Shown: piece by piece, positions 27,473 through 35,270 of the stretch
Layout of the letters: each line of letters begins with the position of its first letter
Numbering within the stretch: the first letter of the stretch is position 1
Assembly (NCBI GenBank): GCA_012520645.1
Contig: JAAYNV010000036.1
Location: 1-61,675, forward strand
Length of the DNA stretch: 61,675 nucleotides
Direction of reading: 5' to 3'
DNA from: Clostridiales bacterium
GTDB taxonomy: Bacteria; Bacillota; Clostridia; Lachnospirales; Lachnospiraceae
Notes under the pieces: model-generated
Told to the model about the DNA's origin: nothing
Databases searched by the model: none
The model's input: only the letters and a program-made list of their open reading frames with translations
Made by a program: the position numbers and the translations under genes

Positions 27473-27558
27473 GTAAAATGTATTGCTATTGTGCGCACAG
27501 ATTGGCATAATAAGGCTTGAAAAGGAGACACTAAGATTTTTGAAAGGAGTGTTACACT

Positions 27559-27674
27559 ATGGCAACAAAATCAGCTAATTTGTACGCAAGAATAGAGCCA
27601 GATGTGAAAGAGCAGGCAGAACAAAACCTGCAAGGCAGGCATTTGCTGATATTCGCAAAGATTATGGTATATGA
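27559..27674 (+). pseudogene. RelB/DinJ-type antitoxin, central part deleted
   Basis: ATG 27559 (GAAAGGAGT upstream) begins MATKSANLYARIEPDVKEQAE, the typical start of a RelB/DinJ antitoxin. In another frame the sequence then reads RTKPARQAFADIRKDYGI with a stop at 27674, the typical end of the same family. About 50 residues between them are missing. The join lies in AGAACAAA, which can be read in either frame, so a deletion between short direct repeats is likely. Not functional as an antitoxin. Confidence 0.75.
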
Positions 27675-27857
27675 TTTATGAGGTAATCACCACTGATCAA
27701 GCTGATGCCGATTTAAGGGGAATATATGAGTATATTGCTTTTGAATTATCTGGTATTTTATATTCCGAATAAAGATACGGGAATTGTGACAGTCATCCGT
27801 GTTATGTATGCGGACAGGGATGTTGATAACCAGCTAAATAATTACACGGTGATGTAA
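27671..27857 (+). pseudogene. RelE/ParE-type toxin, central part deleted
   Basis: ATG 27671 overlaps the antitoxin stop (ATGA). The frame begins MIYEVITTDQADADLRGIYE, YIAFEL, as in RelE/ParE toxins. After a GAATTAT junction a different frame gives NYLVFYIPNKDTGIVTVIRV, MYADRDVDNQL and a stop at 27857, the usual C-terminus. The central ~45 residues with core strand and catalytic positions are lost. It carries the same kind of lesion as its antitoxin partner. Confidence 0.75.
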
Positions 27858-27977
27858 AAGCAAAATAATTTTAATAGCGTAAAGGCGTATGAGATGTAAC
27901 CGTTCCATGCGTCTTTTTGTGTTTTATGAGGATGGAGAATACGAACATGAATAATGAAAGCAAAGCGGAGAAGCAGT

Positions 27978-28211
27978 TTACTCCGGCACCAGCACACAGG
28001 CGCAGTATCCCGGCTGTGGCTGATAGCAGTAGATGGTAAGATTTTTGCCGATTTCCGGGCTGTAATCGTAAAGTGTGCGCTGCACTCCGTTTAAGGCAAC
28101 ATCTGCGTAAGAGATCAGCCATTTTTTGTCTCCGTTTTTCCTTCCAGCAGGAATTCCAGTAAATCCTGCATGCGGACAGTGGAGGATGCTATCTCTCCGG
28201 ACTTTGAACAA
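27978..28211 (-). pseudogene. Unidentified C-terminal gene fragment
   Basis: A 77-residue open frame whose later part (DKKWLISYADVALNG, QRTLYDYSPEIGKNLTIYCY) has protein-like composition and ends naturally, but I do not recognise the family. No ribosome binding site is visible for a start. The flanking 27858-27977 and 28212-28378 contain no supported gene. A plus-strand frame around 28270-28390 also looks like decayed coding DNA. Confidence 0.3.
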
Positions 28212-28378
28212 ATCACAGTTTTTCCACTATTACGGTATATATAAAGAATGTTATCCGGTTCTATATGGTTTCTTTTGAAACTTTACGGATTAGGGCTTGA
28301 GGAATTTCCAGAGAAATTCAGACCTTATGAAAATTATGCGAACGGGGATTTGCGCGGAAAATGCGTTTACATGAATGT

Positions 28379-28415
28379 ATTAGCCAAAAATGAAAAAAAG
28401 TTGAAAATGGCTAAT
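28379..28415. repeat. Inverted repeat, left flank of ATPase unit 2
   Basis: Perfect 8-bp arms ATTAGCCA / TGGCTAAT with a 21-base A-rich spacer. The same arms (7 bp) at the same 21-base spacing recur at 29661-29695 beyond the gene, and 15 of the 21 spacer bases agree. The right arm lies between the -35 and -10 elements of the ATPase promoter, so it could also be an operator. Confidence 0.88.
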
Positions 28416-28429
28416 AATAAACGTATAAT
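28401..28429 (+). promoter_or_regulatory. Promoter of ATPase 2
   Basis: TTGAAA, 17 bases, TATAAT. The inverted-repeat arm TGGCTAAT (28408-28415) falls inside the spacer. Confidence 0.7.
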
Positions 28430-28464
28430 AGGTATATACTATTGGAAATGGAGGCCAGGTACCT

Positions 28465-29664
28465 ATGAAACTTATTACACGTAATCACTATTTGGATAAA
28501 TTAATAAATGTCATGGGAACGCCGGATATTAAAGTCATTACCGGAGTTAGAAGAAGTGGAAAATCCAAATTACTTGAGGCATTTAAGGAATATATACAGT
28601 CTGAACTATCAAATGCAAATATTATACAGATTAATTTCAATCTACCCGATTATGATGAACTTCTGACATACAGAGCATTGTATGATTATGTGAATGAGCA
28701 TTATGATTCAGAAAAAGAGAATTATGTCTTAATAGATGAAGTACAAATGTGCGAAGATTTTGAGAAAGCAATCAATGGACTTCATGCAAGTGAGAAATAT
28801 GATATATATATTACGGGGTCAAACGCCTTTCTGTTAAGTTCTGACTTAGCAACATTATTTACCGGTCGTACTTTTGAAATCAAAGTATATCCGTTTTCGT
28901 TTGGCGAATATATGCGATACTTTGCATTACAAGATAAATATGAAGCATTTGATAAATATGTGTTGGAAGGTGGAATGTCGGGGTCCTATCTTTATAAAGA
29001 TCAGGAATCGAAATATGATTATATTGCGGATGTTTTTGATACATTAATTGTTCGTGATATAAGAAGGAAATATAAGATTAGAAATGTACAGTTAATGGAT
29101 AGAATAGTAGATTATCTTATGGACAATATTTCTAATCTTTCGTCTGCACGTAATATAACTAATACGTTGGGGAGCATGAATGAGAAGATTCATCATACGA
29201 CCGTAGGTTCCTATATGCAGTATTTATGCAATGCATTTGCATTCTATAAAATCAGGAGATATGACATTAAAGGGAAAAAGTATCTTTCCAGTAATGATAA
29301 GTATTATCTCAGTGATCATGCTTTCCGATATGCAAAGCTTGGAACTAAGAATATGGATTACGGAAGAATACTCGAAAACATTGTGGCTATTGAACTGTTA
29401 CGTCGAGGCTATGAAGTTTATGTAGGCGTACTGTACAAAAAGGAAATAGATTTTGTAGCCATTAAACGAAGCGAGAAAAAGTACATTCAAGTATCGGATA
29501 ATATAAGTGATAAGAAAACATTTGAAAGAGAAGCAGCACCACTGTTGCAGATAAAGGATGCATATCCTAAACTGATTATTGCAAGGACACGACATGATGA
29601 AACTCAATATGAAGGAATCAGGATAATTGATATCGCGGATTGGTTACTGGAGAAAAACTATTAG
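28465..29664 (+). CDS. AAA-type ATPase with DUF4143-like C-terminal domain
   Basis: A 399-residue protein of the AAA_14/DUF4143 family (COG1373-like). Walker A is ITGVRRSGKSKLL at about residues 24-36, Walker B-like YVLIDEVQM near 90, and sensor segment YITGSNAFLLSS. The C-terminal DUF4143-like part has a degenerate nuclease-fold core (KKEIDFVAIKRSEKKYIQVS). A GGAGG sits about ten bases before ATG. The role of the family is unestablished. The gene is intact and AT-rich, sits among dead conjugative-element genes, and is enclosed by two matching inverted repeats. Its stop codon overlaps the left arm of the downstream repeat. Confidence 0.88.
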   Translation: MKLITRNHYLDKLINVMGTPDIKVITGVRRSGKSKLLEAFKEYIQSELSNANIIQINFNLPDYDELLTYRALYDYVNEHYDSEKENYVLIDEVQMCEDFEKAINGLHASEKYDIYITGSNAFLLSSDLATLFTGRTFEIKVYPFSFGEYMRYFALQDKYEAFDKYVLEGGMSGSYLYKDQESKYDYIADVFDTLIVRDIRRKYKIRNVQLMDRIVDYLMDNISNLSSARNITNTLGSMNEKIHHTTVGSYMQYLCNAFAFYKIRRYDIKGKKYLSSNDKYYLSDHAFRYAKLGTKNMDYGRILENIVAIELLRRGYEVYVGVLYKKEIDFVAIKRSEKKYIQVSDNISDKKTFEREAAPLLQIKDAYPKLIIARTRHDETQYEGIRIIDIADWLLEKNY

Positions 29665-29695
29665 CCAAAACTGAAAAGAATACAAAAATGGCTAA
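29661..29695. repeat. Inverted repeat, right flank of ATPase unit 2
   Basis: Arms TTAGCCA (29661-29667) and TGGCTAA (29689-29695), 21-base spacer, as in the left flank. The ATPase stop TAG is within the left arm. No T-run follows. Confidence 0.88.
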
Positions 29696-29700
29696 AATAG

Positions 29701-30084
29701 CCCGGCTGGGAAAAAGAATTAGGAAAAGAAGAAACCGATAAGATATTGAGGAATATGGTACAGTTTTTCGGCAGTGTACCAACAATACCAAACCGGTTGA
29801 ATGGTGTTGCGAAAAAGGATGAGGTTGTATTTCAGTGCTCCAGAGACAAAATGTGCCGGGTTTTAACAGAGAGCGGTATGCAGTATCAAAATACAAATTT
29901 AGTGGACGGCGGCAGACTGTTTGGGGAGAGCGGAAAACTATTTGAAAAGCTGAGTGATGTTTTGGTCGATTATATTTTAAATACCAAGAGCAATCTGAAG
30001 TCAGCAGGTGAAATGCTCCTGGAAATAGCGGATCTGGAATACCGGGCGTATCAGGCGATAAAGAATGGTATTCGGGAGCTGTAA
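29701..30084 (+). pseudogene. 5'-truncated protein of unknown function
   Basis: The frame opens right after the ATPase unit 2 repeat and reads PGWEKELGKEETDKILRN, then an alpha-helical protein ending AGEMLLEIADLEYRAYQAI. There is no start codon with a ribosome binding site at its beginning; TTG 29746 or ATG 29755 are possible internal starts. It looks like the 3' part of a longer element-borne gene cut by arrival of the ATPase unit or by a deletion. Family not recognised. Confidence 0.4.
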
Positions 30085-30148
30085 GTATTGTGAGTTGTGC
30101 AGGGATAGAATGGCACAGAACGGGCATACTGTTACCGGGGTGAGAAGC

Positions 30149-30310
30149 ATGAATACAGAAAAGCCGGATAAAAGGCAGCAGGCGCTTTTGGAGGAACAAA
30201 GGAGCCTGAATAGGTTTAACAGCATTACGCAGAAGGTCAAGCCGGAAAACCAGAATCAGCAGCACAATGTGCGGGAAGAAGGCATTGGACCCGTGAATCA
30301 GAAGAGGTAA
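30149..30310 (+). CDS. Small basic protein, probably conjugative-element borne
   Basis: A 53-residue protein starting MNTEKPDKRQQALLEEQRS and ending in VREEGIGPVNQKR. The composition and ending resemble small hypothetical proteins of Tn1549-like elements, but I cannot name a family. It is followed by a long perfect hairpin that would close the island. The ribosome binding site is a weak GGGGTGAG. Confidence 0.4.
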   Translation: MNTEKPDKRQQALLEEQRSLNRFNSITQKVKPENQNQQHNVREEGIGPVNQKR

Positions 30311-30340
30311 CAGAAAAACAGTATCCGCAAGGTAACATCC

Positions 30341-30376
30341 AAAGGGGTGTGTTGGAGAAATTCAACACACCCCTTT
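30341..30376 (+). terminator. Long hairpin terminator at the island's right border
   Basis: Perfect 14-bp stem AAAGGGGTGTGTTG / CAACACACCCCTTT with an eight-base loop. Only three T end the stem, so termination strength is uncertain. Confidence 0.75.
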
Positions 30377-30433
30377 ATAAATATGGTATTATAGAAAGAG
30401 ACACAGATTAACTGAGATATCAGGAGATTTTAC

Positions 30434-31618
30434 ATGATTACCAAAGAACAGCTTTGTTCCATCTGCTTTGAACAGATTATTCCGAAATGGCATTCCATGC
30501 CGGATACTTTTCCGGATTTTTTGCAGGTTTTCTCGAAGGAAGAAAAGAGCAATAACGATCAGCTTGTCAATGAGCTTCGAAAAAGCATGAAGGATTTGCC
30601 ACAGAATCCAACACCGGAACAAAAAGAAGAAATAAAAAGAAAAATGAATAAGGTCCTTCAAACAGAGAATATTCTTTCTGTCAGAAAGCATGTTTCACAG
30701 GAACTTCTGGAGGAATTTGAAGAAAAGATAGAGTATTTTATGGAAAGGGCGAAGGCATTTGATGAAACGCTCCCTTTGGAAAATATCTGGCAGGCGATGC
30801 GTAATTACCTGATCTATGCCATGATTGTAAGCTTTCAGGGAAAACGTCAGAATTGCCAGGATACCATATTTGGCTACAGTCTGCTCTATCCATATACGGA
30901 TAACTATATTGATGAGCTGCATAGAAAGAGCATGGATAAGAATTCCTATAACGACCTGATCCGTAAGACCCTTTCCGGAGAGGATATCAGTCCCAGGAAT
31001 GCTTATGAAGAAAGGACAAAGAAGCTTCTTGAGCTTGTGTTAAATTATTATTCCGATGATATAGAAAAACGAAAAGAAGCTGCCAATCTTTTACTTCTTA
31101 TGTTAGAGGCTCAGGAACAAAGTATTCTTCAGATACACCATTTTGGTACCAAAAAACTTAAGGAGGAGGAAATCCTTCGCATCTCAGCCTATAAGGGTGG
31201 CCTTTCCGTATTACTGAATTATCTGTTCAGCATGGATTTCGAGGTGGCTTCTGTTACAGAAGAAGAGCGATATTTTTATTTGTGCTTCGGGCTGATCTTA
31301 CAGCTGGCCGATGATCTGCAGGATATTGCAGAGGATAAAAAGAAGCATTCCCAGACAATGATCACGGTCTGCCACCGAAAGAGAGAGCTGGAGGCAACCG
31401 TAAACAGGCTTCTTCACTTTGCACAGACCTGTATGACCGGCTTTTCTCCGAGAAACCCGGAATTACATAAATTCATGCTGCAAAATTGCCAGATTATGCT
31501 GCTTGCGGCGGTTGCAAAAAATGCAAGGTATTTTTCCAAAACCTATCTGGAGAAGCTGGAACCGCATTTGCCGATGTCATTTCAGCAATTTGAAACTTAT
31601 CAGATGAAAGGAGTGTGA
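30434..31618 (+). CDS. Class 1 isoprenoid-synthase-like protein
   Basis: A 394-residue all-helical protein. Two Asp-rich segments resemble the metal-diphosphate sites of trans-isoprenyl diphosphate synthases: DTIFGYSLLYPYTDNYIDE and, near residue 295, LQLADDLQDIAEDKKK. The first is not a canonical DDxxD, so it may be a terpene-cyclase-like or divergent enzyme; the substrate is unknown. It begins a four-gene operon in which a PfkB kinase starts five bases after its stop, followed by a class II aldolase and a small coiled-coil protein. That pairing with sugar-phosphate enzymes is unusual. Confidence 0.65.
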   Translation: MITKEQLCSICFEQIIPKWHSMPDTFPDFLQVFSKEEKSNNDQLVNELRKSMKDLPQNPTPEQKEEIKRKMNKVLQTENILSVRKHVSQELLEEFEEKIEYFMERAKAFDETLPLENIWQAMRNYLIYAMIVSFQGKRQNCQDTIFGYSLLYPYTDNYIDELHRKSMDKNSYNDLIRKTLSGEDISPRNAYEERTKKLLELVLNYYSDDIEKRKEAANLLLLMLEAQEQSILQIHHFGTKKLKEEEILRISAYKGGLSVLLNYLFSMDFEVASVTEEERYFYLCFGLILQLADDLQDIAEDKKKHSQTMITVCHRKRELEATVNRLLHFAQTCMTGFSPRNPELHKFMLQNCQIMLLAAVAKNARYFSKTYLEKLEPHLPMSFQQFETYQMKGV

Positions 31619-31622
31619 TCGC

Positions 31623-32753
31623 ATGAAAAAGAAGGTAATCGCCGCAGGGCATATCTGTCTCGACATTACGCCGGTTTTTCCGGCAAAAAGAGAAGGGGCA
31701 TTATCCGATATCCTGGCGCCGGGGAAACTGATCCATATGAAGGGAGTTGATGTACATACCGGGGGTTCGGTAGCCAATACGGGACTTGCCATGAAGCTTT
31801 TGGGAGCGGATGTATCCCTGATGGGAAAGATCGGGAACGATCCCTTTGGCGATATGGTCCGTAATATACTTAGAAAATATGATGCAGATGCAGGAATGCT
31901 GATTTCAGAGGAGGCATCCACATCTTATTCTGTGGTGCTTGCAATTCCGAGAATTGACCGGATATTCCTGCATGATTCAGGAACCAATGATTCCTTCTGT
32001 GCAGAGGATGTCCCTCAGAAAGCACTGGAAGAAGCCGCCCTGTTTCATTTTGGTTATCCGCCTATTATGAAGAAGATGTATGAAAATGACGGCAGGGAAC
32101 TGGTGGAGCTCATGAAGCGGGCAAAAGCATGTGGAACAGCGACCTCTCTGGATTTTGCATCTATTGATCCGGATTCTGAAGCCGGAGAGGTGGATTGGAA
32201 AAAGGTTTTAAAGGATGTCATTCCCTATGTGGATTTTCTTGTTCCGAGTGTGGAAGAGCTGTGTTATATGTTAGATAAAGAACGGTTTGCCCAGTGGAAA
32301 AAGCGGGCAGGTGACCGGGATATTACAGAACTTCTGGATGTGGAAAAGGACCTTAAGCCGTTAGCGGAGAAATGTATGAATCTGGGAGCTAAAGTGCTTC
32401 TGATCAAATGCGGAGCAGCCGGAATGTATTATCAGACCGCAGATAGACTGACTTTGGAAGGGGTTGGACAAAAGGCAGAACTTGATCTGGAAAAGTGGGC
32501 AGGAAAATGCGGTTTTGAAAAGAGCTATGTGCCGGAACAGGTAGTCTCCGGAACCGGCGCAGGGGATACCAGTATTGCCGCCTTTCTGACGGCTATGTTA
32601 GAGGGATATACACTGGAAGAGTCCGTACAGCTTGCTGCGGCAACAGGGGCGTGCTGTGTGGCCGCTTATGATGCTTTGAGTGGTCTGAAATCTCTTTCGG
32701 AGCTGAAAGAACATATCGACAGGGGCTGGGCGAAAAACAGCATATGTGAATAG
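31623..32753 (+). CDS. PfkB-family carbohydrate kinase
   Basis: A 376-residue ribokinase/PfkB-type kinase. N-terminal GHICLDITP and HTGGSVANTGLAMKLLGADV bind the sugar. The C-terminal signature VSGTGAGDTSIAAFLTAML contains the catalytic Asp and anion hole. It is longer than typical (about 310) because of an insertion around residues 215-260. The start follows an AAAGGAGTGTG site. With the aldolase gene 18 bases downstream it would phosphorylate a ketose or similar sugar for cleavage; the exact sugar is unknown. Confidence 0.88.
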   Translation: MKKKVIAAGHICLDITPVFPAKREGALSDILAPGKLIHMKGVDVHTGGSVANTGLAMKLLGADVSLMGKIGNDPFGDMVRNILRKYDADAGMLISEEASTSYSVVLAIPRIDRIFLHDSGTNDSFCAEDVPQKALEEAALFHFGYPPIMKKMYENDGRELVELMKRAKACGTATSLDFASIDPDSEAGEVDWKKVLKDVIPYVDFLVPSVEELCYMLDKERFAQWKKRAGDRDITELLDVEKDLKPLAEKCMNLGAKVLLIKCGAAGMYYQTADRLTLEGVGQKAELDLEKWAGKCGFEKSYVPEQVVSGTGAGDTSIAAFLTAMLEGYTLEESVQLAAATGACCVAAYDALSGLKSLSELKEHIDRGWAKNSICE

Positions 32754-32771
32754 CAGAAAGGAGTTAGAGAA

Positions 32772-33635
32772 ATGTTAGTGAATATGAATAAAGTTCTTTT
32801 TCCTGCAAAACAGAACCATTATGCAGTGGGATTGTTTAATGCAGTCAATCTGGAACTGGCACGAGGAATCATCCGGGCGGCGGAGGCTTCCAGGTCACCG
32901 GTCATTATGGGAACGGCAGAGGTTTTACTGCCCTTTGGTCCATTGGAGGAGGTATCCTACTTCCTGCTTCCGATGGCGAAGAAGGCGAATGTACCGGTTG
33001 TCATTCATCTGGATCATGGATTGAATTATGATACCTGCGTCAAGGCATTGGAACTGGGCTTTACATCTATTATGTATGACTGTTCTACGGATTCCTATGA
33101 GGAAAATGTGAGAAAGGTAAAAGAAATGGCTGAAATTGCCCACTCCTATGGCGCCACTATTGAGGGTGAACTGGGGCATGTGGGAGACAATGAAGGTTCT
33201 GCGGAGGGTAGTTCGTATGTGAATGATCCTTCGAAGTATTTTACCGATCCGAAAATGGCAAAGGACTATGTGGAAAAAACCGGAGTAGATGCGCTTGCGA
33301 TTGCAGTAGGGAATGCCCATGGTGCCTATAAACTTCCGCCCAGGTTGGATTTTGAAAGAATCCGTACGATCGCACAGACGGTGAAGGTACCTTTAGTATT
33401 GCATGGTGGTTCTGGTCTGACTGACACGGATTTTAAACGTGCCATTCAGGAAGGCATCAGCAAGGTCAATATTTTTACGGACATCAATGTTGCGGCCGCC
33501 AAGGCAGAAATGAGCCATTATTCCGGAAAAAAACAAGGAATTACGGACCTGATTCCGGCTGCAGTCGATGCAGTAGAGCAGGAGTGTTTAAAGAAAATGC
33601 GGCTGTTTGGCTGTGAGGGAAGGGGAAGCTTATGA
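32772..33635 (+). CDS. Class II fructose-bisphosphate aldolase family protein
   Basis: A 287-residue zinc-dependent aldolase of the Fba/GatY/KbaY family. Zinc and catalytic segments are visible: VIHLDHGLNY, EGELGHVGDNEG, AVGNAHGAY and VLHGGSGLTD, then VNIFTDINVA. Whether it cleaves fructose-, tagatose- or another ketose bisphosphate cannot be read here; the kinase upstream suggests a dedicated sugar pathway rather than glycolysis. AAAGGAG precedes ATG 32772. The stop overlaps the next small gene (ATGA). Confidence 0.9.
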   Translation: MLVNMNKVLFPAKQNHYAVGLFNAVNLELARGIIRAAEASRSPVIMGTAEVLLPFGPLEEVSYFLLPMAKKANVPVVIHLDHGLNYDTCVKALELGFTSIMYDCSTDSYEENVRKVKEMAEIAHSYGATIEGELGHVGDNEGSAEGSSYVNDPSKYFTDPKMAKDYVEKTGVDALAIAVGNAHGAYKLPPRLDFERIRTIAQTVKVPLVLHGGSGLTDTDFKRAIQEGISKVNIFTDINVAAAKAEMSHYSGKKQGITDLIPAAVDAVEQECLKKMRLFGCEGRGSL

Positions 33636-33808
33636 ATCAGGAAACAAAAGTAATGTTTGGCATGATTCTGGATGAACTTGGCAAAATGGAAGAGCGGGTG
33701 AATAAAAGATTCGATATGGTCGATCAGAGATTTGACAAGATCGAGAAAAAGCTGGAAACCATGCAGCATGAGATCAATGCCTGTAAGATGGAGAAAAGAA
33801 CGGCTTAA
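33632..33808 (+). CDS. Small coiled-coil protein
   Basis: A 58-residue protein, MNQETKVMFGMILDELGKME followed by repeated heptads (KRFDMVDQRFDKIEKKLETM), which should form a coiled coil. It starts inside the aldolase stop codon and ends just before a terminator, so it is the last gene of the kinase-aldolase operon. GGAAGGGGAAG supplies a ribosome binding site. Function unknown; similar short coiled-coil ORFs are common and often unannotated. Confidence 0.7.
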   Translation: MNQETKVMFGMILDELGKMEERVNKRFDMVDQRFDKIEKKLETMQHEINACKMEKRTA

Positions 33809-33820
33809 CATAATATATTA

Positions 33821-33860
33821 AAAAATGCACTGGACCTCAGAATGTTTCCGGTGCATTTTT
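33821..33860. terminator. Bidirectional Rho-independent terminator
   Basis: 14-bp stem AAAAATGCACTGGA / TCCGGTGCATTTTT with one G-U pair and T-runs on both sides. Confidence 0.9.
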
Positions 33861-33964
33861 TCTGTAATAAACGAGCTTGTCCTTCTTTTAATGCTTGAAA
33901 ATACCCTATAAAAAGTGTAAAATCAAAAAGATATATGATAAATAAGTAAAACGAGGAGATAATC

Positions 33965-35224
33965 ATGGCACTGAGTAAGAAACCGGTAACCGGTATGAAG
34001 GATATTCTGCCTGCGGAAATGCAGATCCGGGACTATGTGATAAGCGTAATCAAGGAAACCTACGGTAAGTTTGGATTTACATCCATTGAGACTCCCTGTG
34101 TAGAGAACATTGCAAATCTGAGCAATAAGCAGGGTGGTGAGAATGAAAAGCTGATCTTTAAGATTTTAAAACGAGGAGAGAAGTTAAATCTGGAGACAGC
34201 AGAGTGTGAAGCAGATCTGGTGGATACAGGACTTCGCTATGACCTGACCGTACCGTTAGTACGTTATTATTCCAATCATTCCAATGAACTGCCTACTCCG
34301 TTTAAGGCGTTACAGATCGGTAATGTGTGGAGAGCGGACAGACCGCAGAGAGGGCGTTACCGTCAGTTCATGCAGTGTGATATTGATATTTTGGGTGAGC
34401 CGAGCAATCTGGCAGAAATCGAACTGATTCTGGCAACTACGACAACCCTTGGTAAGCTGGGCTTTAAAAATTTCCAGATTCGTATCAACGAAAGAAGAAT
34501 TTTAAAGGCAATGGCCGCATACAGCGGTTTTGCTGAAGAGGATTACGATACTGTATTTATCATTTTGGACAAGATGGATAAAATCGGTCTGGAGGGTGTT
34601 GCGGAGGAACTGGAAAAAAGCGGTTTTGCAAAAGAATCCATTGAAAAATATCTCGGATTGTTTAAGGGAATCGAAGCAGCTGAGGATGGCATTGCCTATC
34701 TGGGAGAGACCTTACAGGGGGTGCTGGAACCGGATGTGGAAGCAAGCTTACAGGAAATTATGGCAAGTGTAAAGGCGACCAAGGCATCGGAGTTTGAAAT
34801 TGTATTTGATCCGACACTGGTACGTGGAATGTCTTATTATACCGGTACGATTTTTGAAATTGCCATGCCGGAATTCGGCGGAAGCTGCGGAGGCGGCGGA
34901 CGATATGATAAGATGGTCGGTAAGTTTACGGGAAACGATGTTCCGGCATGCGGCTTTTCCATTGGATTTGAGCGTATTATCCTGCTTTTGATGGAGAGTG
35001 GTTTTCAGGTTCCGACTCAGCCGAAAAAGGTGGCGTATCTGATTGAAAAAGGCGTTTCCGGCGAGATGCTCTGCAATGTTATTGCACAGGCACAGGAAGC
35101 CAGAAAAGATGGTACGCAGGTATTAGTGGCACGTATGAATAAAAATAAAAAGTTCCAGAAGGAGCAGCTGACAGCAGAGGGTTACGAGGAATTTCAGGAA
35201 TTTTATAAAAATCCTTTGAAATAG
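33965..35224 (+). CDS. hisS: Histidyl-tRNA synthetase
   Basis: Charges tRNA-His. The 419-residue class II synthetase has motif 2 around VWRADRPQRGRYRQFMQCDID, the HisA segment LVRGMSYYTGTIFE, and motif 3 GGRYDKMVGKF...GFSIGFERI. A C-terminal anticodon-binding domain is present. AAACGAGGAG precedes ATG 33965. aspS follows after 46 bases, a conserved hisS-aspS pair. I see no T-box leader; only about 100 bases separate it from the upstream terminator. Confidence 0.95.
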   Translation: MALSKKPVTGMKDILPAEMQIRDYVISVIKETYGKFGFTSIETPCVENIANLSNKQGGENEKLIFKILKRGEKLNLETAECEADLVDTGLRYDLTVPLVRYYSNHSNELPTPFKALQIGNVWRADRPQRGRYRQFMQCDIDILGEPSNLAEIELILATTTTLGKLGFKNFQIRINERRILKAMAAYSGFAEEDYDTVFIILDKMDKIGLEGVAEELEKSGFAKESIEKYLGLFKGIEAAEDGIAYLGETLQGVLEPDVEASLQEIMASVKATKASEFEIVFDPTLVRGMSYYTGTIFEIAMPEFGGSCGGGGRYDKMVGKFTGNDVPACGFSIGFERIILLLMESGFQVPTQPKKVAYLIEKGVSGEMLCNVIAQAQEARKDGTQVLVARMNKNKKFQKEQLTAEGYEEFQEFYKNPLK

Positions 35225-35270
35225 ACAGTAAAAAGAGCGGTAGAGTAAAGACCGCACAGGAGGCATAAAA

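Noticed and set aside
33861-33964. Possible T-box leader of hisS
   Set aside because: The gap is only about 100 bases and lacks a recognisable T-box core and antiterminator.
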